Positions 8,412 through 17,378 of a DNA stretch of 64,000 nucleotides are shown piece by piece. Position 1 is the first letter of the stretch. Every line of letters begins with the position of its first letter. The DNA is taken from positions 62,001 to 126,000 of the forward strand of contig NZ_JBBMEJ010000009.1 in the NCBI RefSeq assembly GCF_040096615.1. The letters are read 5' to 3'. The notes under the pieces are model-generated. The model did no database searches. It had not been told where the DNA came from and was given only the letters and a program-made list of their open reading frames with translations. The translations under genes were made by a program, and so were the position numbers. Source of the stretch: Blautia_A aquisgranensis. Its GTDB lineage: Bacteria; Bacillota; Clostridia; Lachnospirales; Lachnospiraceae.

Positions 8412-9575
8412 ATGAAAAAACTCTCTGCTGCATGTATGATTCTCGGCCTCTCTCTTTTTGCGGGCGGCTGTAGCATCGATCATGTTGATGATCATATTAT
8501 TTCCCTTCAGGACAAAATTTCAGACACTGCTGCTTCACAGGCTTCCGGTCAGGATGAACAGGCTTCTTCTCAGGAAGAACGTGTTTATATGGATGAGATT
8601 TCCGGCAGTCTTCAGGACTTTGACGGAACAAATCTTACGATTTCCAGCAACGGTGAAACCTATGTTTTCGATGTTTCACAGACAAGACTGGAGTGCAAAT
8701 ATGGCATCGTTCTCAGCGATAATGTCAGCGTGATTTACGAGGGACAGCTTTCCGGAACAGATATCAGCACGATCTCCCCTGTAAAAGTAACCGATCAGTA
8801 TCACAACGAAACCCCTCTGGAAGACCGCACCCTGAAGGGAAAAATAAAAAAACTCACAGCTAATGCGCTTGTTATGGTAACAGAGAAGGGTAACACCGTA
8901 ACATTCCCTGTAACCGGTGTAAATCAGTACTACAAAAAAGGCATCAAGGCTGGCAGATGGGTCTATGTTCATTTCCGCGGCAAATTCATCAATACCTCTA
9001 TGGTCGATGACAAACAATACGACGGAAGCTTTACCAAAGTGATCAGCGTTTCTGATACAGAACCTCTGAATGTTCCCGAGGCAACTCCGACACCATCTCC
9101 GGAACCGAAGAAAAAAGAACACCATCTTCGTGCCCGGATCGTAAGTGTCAGCACAAATACCATGACCGTTATTCCACAGACTACCGGTTCCGAGCTTAAC
9201 ATCCCGCTTTCTTCTGCTCCCGTATATTTTAAAGGCGGCATGGCTCCCGGTTCCTATGTAAATATCATTTATACTGGTAAATTTAACAGCGAATCCACAA
9301 GCGGCATGAAAATCCGCGGTATCACAGGCGAAGATCCCGATACGCTTTCCGTCCGCAATATTACTTCCACCGTGACCGGCACCATCCTCGGAACAACTGC
9401 CAACACAGTGCTGATCCAGACCTATGATGGTGTGAATATCCTCTGTGACCGTGAAAACGCTCAGGATCTTTCTTCCAGTGCAATGGAAAAAGGTGCGGAT
9501 CTCAAGGTCACTTTTAACCCTGCGAAATCCCGCACCTCCAATATTTATTCCTGTATTAAATTCGAAGACCCGTGA
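8412..9575 (+). CDS. Lipoprotein with four DUF5666-like repeats
   Basis: 387 residues. The N-terminus is a lipoprotein signal with lipobox LFAGGC, so it should be anchored outside the cytoplasmic membrane. After a Ser/Gln/Glu-rich linker come four related beta-rich units of about 75-80 residues, beginning near ISGSLQDFDGTNLTI, LKGKIKKLTANALVM, LRARIVSVSTNTMTV and VTGTILGTTANTVLI. Between units 2 and 3 is a Pro/Thr linker (PTPSPEPKKK). The pattern resembles small OB-like DUF5666 units; a binding role is only a guess. GGAGG precedes the ATG. Its 3' end overlaps the convergent amidohydrolase gene by 31 bases. Confidence 0.75.
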   Translation: MKKLSAACMILGLSLFAGGCSIDHVDDHIISLQDKISDTAASQASGQDEQASSQEERVYMDEISGSLQDFDGTNLTISSNGETYVFDVSQTRLECKYGIVLSDNVSVIYEGQLSGTDISTISPVKVTDQYHNETPLEDRTLKGKIKKLTANALVMVTEKGNTVTFPVTGVNQYYKKGIKAGRWVYVHFRGKFINTSMVDDKQYDGSFTKVISVSDTEPLNVPEATPTPSPEPKKKEHHLRARIVSVSTNTMTVIPQTTGSELNIPLSSAPVYFKGGMAPGSYVNIIYTGKFNSESTSGMKIRGITGEDPDTLSVRNITSTVTGTILGTTANTVLIQTYDGVNILCDRENAQDLSSSAMEKGADLKVTFNPAKSRTSNIYSCIKFEDP

Positions 9576-10444
9576 CGGAAGACGTTCCGGATTCTTTTTT
9601 CTCCGTCTTCCATCCATCTTCGTACCTCCGGTGTATCACCCAGTATGTCAAAAAAGGCTCTGCACTCATCCTCCACACCCTTGCCGTGCAGAACCCGGTA
9701 TGCACCGGCGTCACTTCCCACAGCTACGTGGATTTTTTTCTCAAAAGCCATCTTAAGATTCCGTTCTCCGGTCTCAGTGATTGTTCTTAAAACTGCATCC
9801 TCGAATCTTCCACAGCCCATCAGATTCCGGACAGTTACAAGTGTAGGCACCCACACACTGTTACTGTCTGCCAGCATAGTGAGCGTTTCTTTATTCATAT
9901 AATTCCCATGCTCAATACTGTCAACACCAGCCTCTATAGCCGCCTGCACACCATATATACCATTGGTGTGGCTCATCACAGCAAAACCTTCCTCATGGGC
10001 AATATGTACCATTTCTTTTACTTTCAAAACTTCCAGAGGTGTTCCCGTGATCTTTCCATGATCCGAGAAATCCAGCAAACCGGTCGTCATGATCTTGATA
10101 AAATCTGCGCCCGCTTCTGCTGCTTCCAAAACTCTTCTGTGATATTCCTTCATATTTGAGAAGCTTTTTCCCACGATCCTGCCATAATGGCCTTCTTTAT
10201 AAATGGCAAAAACCGGCGTACGGTAATCGATTCCATATTCCTGTGCCAGCTCGGCCGTGCGCTTCGATACGCCATAATGGTCTCCTCCGTCCCGTACAAA
10301 ACGAATTCCTCTTTTCCGGTATTCTTCCAGATGTAAACGTATCAGTTCGTCCCTTGGACCATTTTTCTGTTCCTCAACAGCTTTTCTGTAGTCATATCCA
10401 TTGAGAAATATATGTGCATGACATTCTCCAAACATTTCCATCAC
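9545..10444 (-). CDS. Amidohydrolase-family metal-dependent hydrolase
   Basis: 299 residues with the amidohydrolase set of metal ligands: N-terminal ECHAH, a Lys in DFIKIMTTG, SHTNG, SIEHGN and the late GSDAGA aspartate. This layout matches imidazolonepropionase/prolidase-like members; the true substrate is unknown. It starts with GTG at 10444 overlapping the stop of the editing-protein gene (ATG at 10441 is the alternative), so the two are coupled. The C-terminal end overlaps the convergent lipoprotein gene. Confidence 0.85.
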   Translation of the reverse strand: MMEMFGECHAHIFLNGYDYRKAVEEQKNGPRDELIRLHLEEYRKRGIRFVRDGGDHYGVSKRTAELAQEYGIDYRTPVFAIYKEGHYGRIVGKSFSNMKEYHRRVLEAAEAGADFIKIMTTGLLDFSDHGKITGTPLEVLKVKEMVHIAHEEGFAVMSHTNGIYGVQAAIEAGVDSIEHGNYMNKETLTMLADSNSVWVPTLVTVRNLMGCGRFEDAVLRTITETGERNLKMAFEKKIHVAVGSDAGAYRVLHGKGVEDECRAFFDILGDTPEVRRWMEDGEKRIRNVFRHGSSNLIQE

Positions 10445-11592
10445 TGCTCAAAAAATCTTCGAATTTCTTTCTCCGTTGCCTGTACAGACCCCTGCACAAA
10501 GAACGGTTTTCCACCGCCACGTCCATTTAATGCAGCATTCATATCCTTGGTAAACTGACGGAGATCTCCATCCTTTTCACCCATTGCATACTTATAGGTT
10601 CCGTCCGAATTTCCGGAAAATACCGCACAGCATCCGGCACAGGTCTGTGTCACTGCATCTGCCAGCTTACGCACACTGTCTGCGTCAAGCCCGTCCATAA
10701 AGATCAACACACTGCCACTTCCTGCATAACGCTCTGCTTCTTTTTTGCACATATCGTCTACCAGCTGTCCTACCTGACCTTTCAGACGGAAATTCTCTTC
10801 CTGAAGTCGGGATACAGCCTGGGCAGTCTTGTCCATTTTTGCAGAAAGCTTCACTGAAATCTGATGATTCTGTTCATTGACCATGTTGAGATAATCGAGA
10901 ACACGTTTTCCGCAGATCATCTCAATTCGGACACCCTCGCGGAATTTTTCCACAGAAAGGAGCTTCACCATACCGATCTCTCCGGTATGTGTCACATGTG
11001 TTCCGCAGCATGCACAGATATCCACACCTGGAAACTCCACGATACGTACCTGTCCTGTAAGCTCTTTTTTGCTGCGGTAATCAATTTTTTCCAGTTCCTC
11101 TGGTGTCGGATATAAGATTTTTACCTCGAAATCCTCCCAGATCTTCTCATTGGTCTTCTGCTCGATCTCTGCCAGCTGTGTTTCATCCAAAGGACCATTC
11201 AGATCTACTGTGATCGTATCACTTCCCATATGGAAGCCTACGTTATCATAACCATAAGCCGCATGGATCAGGCCACTGACCATATGCTCACCGGAGTGCT
11301 GCTGCATCAGGTCAAATCGCTTTGCCCAGTCAATCTTTCCTGTCACTTCGCTGTCCGGCTCCAGCGGTTTATCTGTATAATGAAGAAGCTCCCCGTCTTT
11401 TTCATGTACTTCGCTGACCTTTGCATCATTCAGATATCCGGTATCACTTGGCTGTCCGCCACCCTCCGGGTAAAAAGCACTCTCATCCAGAATAATGTGA
11501 AAGCCTTTTTTCGCTTCCCTGCATTCCAGAACCTTTGCCGTAAATTCTTTTTTATATACATCTTCGTAATATAAGCGTCTCGTCTCTGTCAT
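10441..11592 (-). CDS. Alanyl-tRNA editing protein with DHHA1 domain (AlaX-L type)
   Basis: 383 residues. The N-terminal half is an AlaX/AlaRS second-additional domain with YPEGGGQPSDTG and the zinc ligands HSGEH plus a later CACCGTHV. The C-terminal half, after a coiled-coil-like stretch, is a DHHA1 domain ending in GRGGGKPFFVQGS. Such proteins hydrolyse Ser or Gly mischarged on tRNA-Ala in trans. ATG at 11592 has GAGG about nine bases upstream; the longer frame to 11649 lacks support. The amidohydrolase gene is downstream and translationally coupled. Confidence 0.9.
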   Translation of the reverse strand: MTETRRLYYEDVYKKEFTAKVLECREAKKGFHIILDESAFYPEGGGQPSDTGYLNDAKVSEVHEKDGELLHYTDKPLEPDSEVTGKIDWAKRFDLMQQHSGEHMVSGLIHAAYGYDNVGFHMGSDTITVDLNGPLDETQLAEIEQKTNEKIWEDFEVKILYPTPEELEKIDYRSKKELTGQVRIVEFPGVDICACCGTHVTHTGEIGMVKLLSVEKFREGVRIEMICGKRVLDYLNMVNEQNHQISVKLSAKMDKTAQAVSRLQEENFRLKGQVGQLVDDMCKKEAERYAGSGSVLIFMDGLDADSVRKLADAVTQTCAGCCAVFSGNSDGTYKYAMGEKDGDLRQFTKDMNAALNGRGGGKPFFVQGSVQATEKEIRRFFEQ

Positions 11593-11758
11593 CTGTCTCA
11601 TCCTCGCTTTCTGTCGCTGTTCCTTTTTTTCGTTAATAGTATAGAACAATTTTTCCGACCCTGCTATAAAAATTCCTATTTTTTTGTAAAAAAGCTGAAG
11701 TCTTTCTTCTGACTCCCGCGTTATAATAGGTGAACGGGAAGAGAAAGGAGCTGATTAT

Positions 11759-12262
11759 ATCTCACGGGAAGAATATCTGGAATACCTGATCCACACTTAT
11801 CAAAATTTAATATATTCGATCTGTCTGAAATCTGTAGGCAATCCGTTTGATGCTGAGGATCTGACCCAGGATGTTTTTCTTTCCGCTTACAAAAATCTGT
11901 CCCGTTTTGACGGTACCTACGAAAAGGCCTGGCTCAGCAAGATCGCAGTCCGCAAATGTCTGGATCATCTCAAAGCTGCGGGCAGACGTACCATTCCTAC
12001 TGAGGACACTTATTTCAATCAACTCCATGACAACGAGGCATCTCCTGAAGAAACCTGTCTGGATAAAGATTTTCAGAATCGAATCCGCAGTCTGTGCTCT
12101 AATCTGAAAAGTCCCTATAAGGAAGTGGCTACCGCTCATTTCTGTGAAGAAAAAACCGCTTCAGAAATCGCAGAAGCCCAAAACAAAAATACAAAAACCA
12201 TACAGACGCAGATCTACCGTGCCCGCTCCATGTTAAAGGCACTGCTGGAAAGGAGTGATTAG
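11759..12262 (+). CDS. ECF-type RNA polymerase sigma factor, apparent ATC start
   Basis: The frame encodes SREEYLEYLIHTYQNLIYSI, then region 2 with DAEDLTQDVFLSAYKNLSRF and region 4 with YKEVATAHFCEEKTASEIAE and IYRARSMLKALL, typical of ECF sigma factors. A -10 TATAAT is at 11722-11727 and AGGAG at 11746-11750. No ATG, GTG or TTG occurs in frame near the ribosome site. The codon at the right spacing (8 bases) and at the family's usual first residue is ATC at 11759. The anti-sigma-like gene begins directly after the TAG stop. Either a near-cognate start or a base error explains this. Confidence 0.8.
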   Translation: MSREEYLEYLIHTYQNLIYSICLKSVGNPFDAEDLTQDVFLSAYKNLSRFDGTYEKAWLSKIAVRKCLDHLKAAGRRTIPTEDTYFNQLHDNEASPEETCLDKDFQNRIRSLCSNLKSPYKEVATAHFCEEKTASEIAEAQNKNTKTIQTQIYRARSMLKALLERSD

Positions 12263-12757
12263 ATGCATGTAACTGATAACGAACTAAAAAAATTTCAGAA
12301 CGGAACTATGAATACCGAAGAAATGACACGGTTTCTGAAACATATGGAGCAATGTGATTTCTGTCTGGATCAGCTGCTTCAAGATGAAAATACCGTTTCC
12401 GAACGTGCACCATCTTACCTGCAGGCAGAAATCCTCAAAAAAGCTTCCTCACCGGAAATCAGAGCTTCCAGAAAAATCCACGAAACTGCTTACTGGATGA
12501 ACCTGTTTTGTGCCGGACTTCGTACAGCAGTTGGAATGGGTATTGCTCTGATCATGCTTTTTTCTGTATCACAGGCAGATTTTACTGCTTTAAAACCAAC
12601 ACCGGAGACGCAGACAAAAATTTCTTCGTCCTTTAATATCGGTTCCGAATTAAATCGATTCTCAAACCAGGTAGGCATTCATCTTTCCGCAAATTCCCGG
12701 AAGATCAGTGATAATCTCGGTGAACTTACGAATAAAATTATAAACGGAGGCAAATAA
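12263..12757 (+). CDS. Putative zinc-finger anti-sigma factor
   Basis: 164 residues. The N-terminal part carries HMEQCDFC, the His-x3-Cys-x2-Cys core of zf-HC2 anti-sigma domains, which usually hold the cognate ECF sigma factor inactive. One membrane helix follows (TAVGMGIALIMLFSVS), then an extracytoplasmic tail of about 70 residues that could sense a signal. The ATG directly abuts the sigma-factor stop codon. The pairing makes the assignment likely; the signal is unknown. Confidence 0.75.
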   Translation: MHVTDNELKKFQNGTMNTEEMTRFLKHMEQCDFCLDQLLQDENTVSERAPSYLQAEILKKASSPEIRASRKIHETAYWMNLFCAGLRTAVGMGIALIMLFSVSQADFTALKPTPETQTKISSSFNIGSELNRFSNQVGIHLSANSRKISDNLGELTNKIINGGK

Positions 12758-12760
12758 TAT

Positions 12761-13489
12761 ATGAAAAAACAAAAACATGGTTTCTGGGTATTTATTTTTT
12801 CTCTGATCCCCGGTGCCGGGGAAATGTACATGGGATTCAAAAAACAGGGAATCAGCATTATGACGCTGTTCTGGGGTTCCATTGCTCTGGCTTCCATATC
12901 CGGTATGGGATGGCTCACTATGATCCTGCCGATCGTATGGTTTTACAGTTTCTTCAATGTTCATAACCTGAAGTCACTTTCTGAGGATGAGTTTTATTCT
13001 GTAGAAGATAATTACATTCTTCATATGGATCAGCTTTCCGGTGATGTCGGAACGCTTCTCAAGCAGCATCGTTCCCTCACTGCATGGATTCTGATCATCT
13101 TCGGTGTCAGCATTCTGTGGAGCCGTTTTTCAAGTCTCCTGTGCATCATCGTACCGAATAAATTTGCTGACTATGTATATGAGATCTGTCACGGTCTTCC
13201 ACAGATGGTCATTGCCGCAGGTATCATTGCTGCCGGTGTTTATCTTCTTTCCCAGCAGAAGAAAAACCTGAGCGAGGATGGGTCAGATAAAGATGAACAT
13301 TACTGGGAACCGTACCGGCCTTATCAGCAGCCAGCAGATTCTGACGTTAATACTGCCCCTGACCAGACAGCCGGAAATTCTGCTGAAGCTCTCCCTGGAA
13401 ATGTTGTTCCAACTTCCCGTACAGAAGCTGCTCATAAAAACGATGATACCTCTGATAAAGAAAATACTCCAGATTCCTCATTACAATAA
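12761..13489 (+). CDS. Membrane protein with TM2-like N-terminus, sigma-operon member
   Basis: 242 residues with hydrophobic segments near residues 7-25, 33-65, 107-127 and 146-165, and a hydrophilic Pro/Asp-rich C-terminal tail of about 70 residues. The opening SLIPGAGEMYMGFKKQGI resembles the Pro/Gly turn of TM2-domain proteins. It begins three bases after the anti-sigma gene, so it is likely co-regulated with it and part of a cell-envelope response. No specific function can be given. Confidence 0.65.
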   Translation: MKKQKHGFWVFIFSLIPGAGEMYMGFKKQGISIMTLFWGSIALASISGMGWLTMILPIVWFYSFFNVHNLKSLSEDEFYSVEDNYILHMDQLSGDVGTLLKQHRSLTAWILIIFGVSILWSRFSSLLCIIVPNKFADYVYEICHGLPQMVIAAGIIAAGVYLLSQQKKNLSEDGSDKDEHYWEPYRPYQQPADSDVNTAPDQTAGNSAEALPGNVVPTSRTEAAHKNDDTSDKENTPDSSLQ

Positions 13490-13550
13490 ATATTGCAGCC
13501 ACACAAGTCCAGCGGATATTTGCAATCCGGCATGAGACTTACTTAATTCA

Positions 13551-13628
13551 ATAAAAAACGCTATCAGCCCTCTCTGTAATACACTGAATATACATTCAGT
13601 TCTGCAGATTACTGATAGCGTTTTTTAT
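13551..13628. terminator. Bidirectional intrinsic terminator
   Basis: ATAAAAAACGCTATCAG (13551-13567) is perfectly complementary to 13612-13628, giving a long stem that ends in a T tract on either strand. A smaller ACTGAAT/ATTCAGT hairpin lies inside. It separates the sigma operon (plus) from the SH3-like gene (minus). Confidence 0.9.
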
Positions 13629-13672
13629 TTTAAGGGTGTTTTATTATATTTACTTTCAGTCAGTTATGATTC

Positions 13673-14554
13673 TCAGCCTGCATACACTACATCTGAAAAC
13701 TGCTGTGATGTATTGGCAGTTGCTGCTTTGATCCATCCATAGCTGCCGCCGTACATAAGCTTAATGTACATACTGTTACCTTTTCTCCAGACCTGCATGA
13801 TCTTCACTGGAGCACCTTTTTTGATCGTAAAGGCTTTCTGGGTAGTTCCCGGAGCTTTGTAAGCTGTCAGAGTCCTTTTTGCAGTAAGAAGTTTCGTCAG
13901 GTGCTGTCCTTTGGAAATATTCACAAGAGTTCCGTAGTAGGATGTACGTAATAATTTTCCATTTTTGTATGTATAATTATAAGTGATTGTACATCCACCG
14001 AGAGAATAGCACATCAGTCCATAGCGAACTTTTATTGTATTTCCACTGATCTTTACAATATCGCCACTGCAGCGTGCGGCATATCCGTTAAATAATGTCG
14101 TAAAATTAACAGCTGTTACCATTTTCTTCTTACTTTTATCGTAATTAAAAAGTCCACATACTGCATGATAATCATTATCTGTTATCGCATCAATATAAAG
14201 ATACGGTTTACCATTTGCCAGTGTATAGAGACTGGCTTTTGCACCATAGAAATAAGTTGCTGATTTCATGATGTATGTTTTATCATTGATACTGATAAAA
14301 ATATTGTTGTAATATCCGTTGCTGTCCTTCTTGTCAATCTTACCATTCAGTCCAAGTGCAATGTTAAACTGATCTACCTTGCTGTCTCCTGTAACATCAT
14401 AGGATTTGTAAACATTCTGTCTGCTGCTTCCTATTCTAAGATTGACCTTTGTTGGATTTTTCGTTGCTGCGCTTACTGAAAATGTAGAAATCAGCATCAG
14501 ACTTAACAGCAACAGACAGCTTCCCATAAGCTTTTTCATCTTTTTTCTATTCAT
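13673..14554 (-). CDS. Secreted protein with C-terminal SH3-like domain
   Basis: 293 residues. A signal peptide with cleavage after FSVSAA is clear, with no lipobox. A central beta-rich region of about 190 residues carries Tyr/Asn-rich repeats and a Ca-loop-like VTGDSKVDQFNIALG. The last 70 residues (LTAYKAPGTTQKAFTIKKGA ... GWIKA) look like a bacterial SH3 domain, which often binds cell wall. Similar lactonohydrolase-like secreted proteins are common in gut clostridia. An enzymatic function is not evident. Confidence 0.75.
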   Translation of the reverse strand: MNRKKMKKLMGSCLLLLSLMLISTFSVSAATKNPTKVNLRIGSSRQNVYKSYDVTGDSKVDQFNIALGLNGKIDKKDSNGYYNNIFISINDKTYIMKSATYFYGAKASLYTLANGKPYLYIDAITDNDYHAVCGLFNYDKSKKKMVTAVNFTTLFNGYAARCSGDIVKISGNTIKVRYGLMCYSLGGCTITYNYTYKNGKLLRTSYYGTLVNISKGQHLTKLLTAKRTLTAYKAPGTTQKAFTIKKGAPVKIMQVWRKGNSMYIKLMYGGSYGWIKAATANTSQQFSDVVYAG

Positions 14555-14580
14555 TTTCTTTTCCCCTTCTTTTTCTTATA

Positions 14581-14639
14581 AAAAAACACCCTTTACATGC
14601 TTTCTGTATAAACAGTATAGCACCTAAAAGGTGTTTTTT
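14581..14639 (-). terminator. Terminator of the ATP synthase operon
   Basis: AAAAAACACC (14581-14590) pairs with GGTGTTTTTT (14630-14639), giving a stem followed by T residues on the minus strand, 20 bases after the atpC stop. An alternative short hairpin CACC-TTTTA-GGTG lies within. Confidence 0.75.
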
Positions 14640-14659
14640 GTATTTATAATTTTAACTAT

Positions 14660-15067
14660 TTACTGCTTATGTGTAACCTTAAGACGTGTCATCGCTCTTG
14701 CAAGAGCCAGCTGATTTCTGTGATATTCCATGATGCTCTGTTTCTGGCGAAGCTGCTCTTCTGCACGATCCTTTGCTTCCTGGGCACGGCGGATATCGAT
14801 CTCCTCCGGACTCTCTACACTGAGGCAGAACAGCTTGGCACGGTTGTTGATCATCTCAACAAATCCGCTGCTCACAGCAAAAACATGCTCCTTGCCTTCT
14901 GCATCCTCAAAACGCATCTCTCCCGGAATGATCGCTGCTACCACATTGGCATGGTGAGCAAGGAATCCTTCCTCACCATCTACAGCCGGGATTACAAGCT
15001 TCTGAGCACGTCCTGCATAAGCCCGTTTATTACTGGCATAGATCTCCAGGCCAAATGTCTCACTCAT
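14660..15067 (-). CDS. atpC: F1 ATP synthase epsilon subunit
   Basis: 135 residues: N-terminal beta-barrel (FGLEIYASNKRAYAGRAQKLVIPAVDGEEGFLAHHANVVAAI, shown in part) and a C-terminal helical hairpin with RRAQEAKDRAEEQLRQKQS. Epsilon joins the rotor to the central stalk and can inhibit ATP hydrolysis. It is the last gene of the operon, nine bases after atpD. Confidence 0.95.
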   Translation of the reverse strand: MSETFGLEIYASNKRAYAGRAQKLVIPAVDGEEGFLAHHANVVAAIIPGEMRFEDAEGKEHVFAVSSGFVEMINNRAKLFCLSVESPEEIDIRRAQEAKDRAEEQLRQKQSIMEYHRNQLALARAMTRLKVTHKQ

Positions 15068-15076
15068 AGCCGCTCC

Positions 15077-16474
15077 TTACTGCCGGTTCTCCTCGGCTTT
15101 TGCTTTTGCAATTACATCGTCAATGGTTCCGACGTTGAAGAATGCGTTCTCCGGATACTCATCCATCTCACCATCAATGATTGCCTTGAATCCACGGATC
15201 GTCTCTTTCAGCGGTACGTATTTACCTTTGATACCGGTAAAGTTCTCAGCTACATGGAATGGCTGGGAAAGGAATTTCTGGATCTTTCTTGCACGGAATA
15301 CAGTCTGCTTATCTTCCTCTGAGAGCTCTTCCATACCAAGAATAGCAATGATGTCCTGCAGCTCTTTATATTTCTGAAGAATCTCCTGTACTCTACGTGC
15401 TACTTCGTAATGTTCCTCACCGACAATATCTGCCTCCAGGATACGGGAAGTAGACTCAAGTGGGTCTACAGCCGGATAAATACCCTGCTCAACGATCTTA
15501 CGGGAAAGAACGGTTGTTGCATCCAGATGGGCGAATGTTGTTGCCGGAGCCGGGTCAGTTAAGTCATCGGCCGGTACATATACAGCCTGTACAGATGTAA
15601 CAGATCCTTCCTTGGTGGATGCGATTCGTTCCTGAAGCTCACCCATCTCAGTTGCCAGTGTAGGCTGATATCCTACTGCGGACGGCATACGTCCAAGCAG
15701 AGCGGAAACCTCAGATCCTGCCTGTACAAAACGGAAGATATTATCAATGAAAAGAAGTACGTCTCTGTGCTCCTGATCACGGAAATACTCTGCCATAGTA
15801 AGTCCTGTCTCGGCAACACGCATACGTGCTCCAGGCGGCTCGTTCATCTGTCCGAACACTAAGGCTGTCTTCTCGAGAACGCCTGATTCTTTCATCTCGG
15901 TCCAAAGGTCATTACCTTCACGGGAACGCTCTCCGACACCGGTAAAAATAGAATATCCGCCATGCTCAGTTGCGATGTTCTGAATCAGCTCCTGAATAAG
16001 AACTGTCTTACCAACACCGGCACCACCGAACAGACCGATCTTACCACCTTTAGCATATGGCGCAAGAAGGTCGATAACCTTGATACCTGTTTCCAGAATC
16101 TCTACAGCCGGTTTCTGCTCTTCGAATGAAGGCGGATCACGGTGGATGACCCAATGCTCTTCTCCGTCCAGGGATTCTCCGCCGTCTACGGTATCTCCGA
16201 GAACATTGAACAGACGACCAAGTGTTTTATCTCCAACCGGAACCTTGATACCACTTCCGGTAGCTGTTACTTCTCTGTCTCGCTGCAGGCCCTCACTGGC
16301 TCCCAGCATAATGCAGCGTACGATATTATTTCCAAGGTGCTGGGACACCTCCATAACGCATCTCTTACCGTTGTTTTCTACTTCAAGGGCATCCTTGATA
16401 TCAGGAAGCTGTCCGTCTTCAAAAACAACGTCTACAACAGGTCCCATAACCTGTACAATCTTACCTTTATTCAT
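15077..16474 (-). CDS. atpD: F1 ATP synthase beta subunit
   Basis: About 465 residues. The P-loop is GGAGVGKTVLIQELI, followed by the catalytic Glu segment GVGERSREGNDL, the DNIFRFVQAGSEVSALLGRM region and the DELSEED-type motif seen here as MEELSEEDKQTV. This is the catalytic subunit of the F1 head. ATG at 16474, nine bases after AAGGAAG, gives the usual MNKGKIVQV start; GTG at 16483 and ATG at 16480 overlap the atpG stop and are less likely. Confidence 0.96.
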   Translation of the reverse strand: MNKGKIVQVMGPVVDVVFEDGQLPDIKDALEVENNGKRCVMEVSQHLGNNIVRCIMLGASEGLQRDREVTATGSGIKVPVGDKTLGRLFNVLGDTVDGGESLDGEEHWVIHRDPPSFEEQKPAVEILETGIKVIDLLAPYAKGGKIGLFGGAGVGKTVLIQELIQNIATEHGGYSIFTGVGERSREGNDLWTEMKESGVLEKTALVFGQMNEPPGARMRVAETGLTMAEYFRDQEHRDVLLFIDNIFRFVQAGSEVSALLGRMPSAVGYQPTLATEMGELQERIASTKEGSVTSVQAVYVPADDLTDPAPATTFAHLDATTVLSRKIVEQGIYPAVDPLESTSRILEADIVGEEHYEVARRVQEILQKYKELQDIIAILGMEELSEEDKQTVFRARKIQKFLSQPFHVAENFTGIKGKYVPLKETIRGFKAIIDGEMDEYPENAFFNVGTIDDVIAKAKAEENRQ

Positions 16475-16479
16475 AGTCA

Positions 16480-17370
16480 TCACTTCCTTTTTTGTGCTTT
16501 AGCACCGCTGATAACCTCTGTGATCTCCTGCGTGATCGCAGCCTGACGTGCACGGTTGTACTGAATGGAAAGATCCTTCAGCATCGCCTTCGCATTATCT
16601 GTAGAGGACTGCATTGCTGTCATTCTCGCATTGTTCTCACTGGCATATGCCTCTACAAGACATCCATAGATCACACCTGTAAGGTAGTTCGGGATCATGG
16701 TATCCAGAAGCACATCTGCAGACGGAGATAACACAATCTCCTCCTGATAGATATCTGCCGGAACCTGACCCATTTTAAAATCAGCTTTTTTCAGCGGTAA
16801 AAGCTGCATATTCACATTCTCCATTGCCATTGCATTCTGCATCTGTGTATAAACAATGTGAATCTCATCCAGCTCTCTTTCCAGAAATGCCCGTACGATC
16901 TCTTCAGTGATAAGGCGTGCTCTGTGCATGGTCGGTTTCTGCACAGTATAGTGGAAACTACCGTCCATGTCCACATCTCTCTTGCCGAAATACTGACGCC
17001 CTACCATACCCAGGACATACAGTTTATGATGTCCCGGTACTTCTTCCATGAAGTCTTCTGTCATTTTCTGTACATTATGATTGTATGCACCAGCCATACC
17101 TTTATCGCCTGTAATGACGATAGTTCCTACTTTTCTTTCTTCTTTCGGAACAAGATGACGCTCACTGAAAAAAGGATGCTGGATATCCGGCATATGACGG
17201 AGGATCCTGGCAATGGCAGCCTGCATATTATAGAAATATGGTTCCGTGTCCTGCAGGATCTTCTTGGCCTTCTGCATCTTGGAAGAAGAAATCATGTACA
17301 TCGCATTGGTGATCTTCATGGTGTCCTGAATGCTTTTCATACGAGTCTGTATTTCTTTTGCATTTGCCAT
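16480..17370 (-). CDS. atpG: F1 ATP synthase gamma subunit
   Basis: 296 residues with the gamma-type N-terminal helix (EIQTRMKSIQDTMKITNAMYMISSSKM, shown in part), the central GTIVITGDKGMAGAYN segment and the C-terminal helix ending in YNRARQAAITQEITEVISGA. It forms the rotating central stalk between the alpha3beta3 head and the c ring. It lies between atpA and atpD, with short spacing and overlap. Confidence 0.95.
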   Translation of the reverse strand: MANAKEIQTRMKSIQDTMKITNAMYMISSSKMQKAKKILQDTEPYFYNMQAAIARILRHMPDIQHPFFSERHLVPKEERKVGTIVITGDKGMAGAYNHNVQKMTEDFMEEVPGHHKLYVLGMVGRQYFGKRDVDMDGSFHYTVQKPTMHRARLITEEIVRAFLERELDEIHIVYTQMQNAMAMENVNMQLLPLKKADFKMGQVPADIYQEEIVLSPSADVLLDTMIPNYLTGVIYGCLVEAYASENNARMTAMQSSTDNAKAMLKDLSIQYNRARQAAITQEITEVISGAKAQKRK

Positions 17371-17378
17371 ATCAACAC

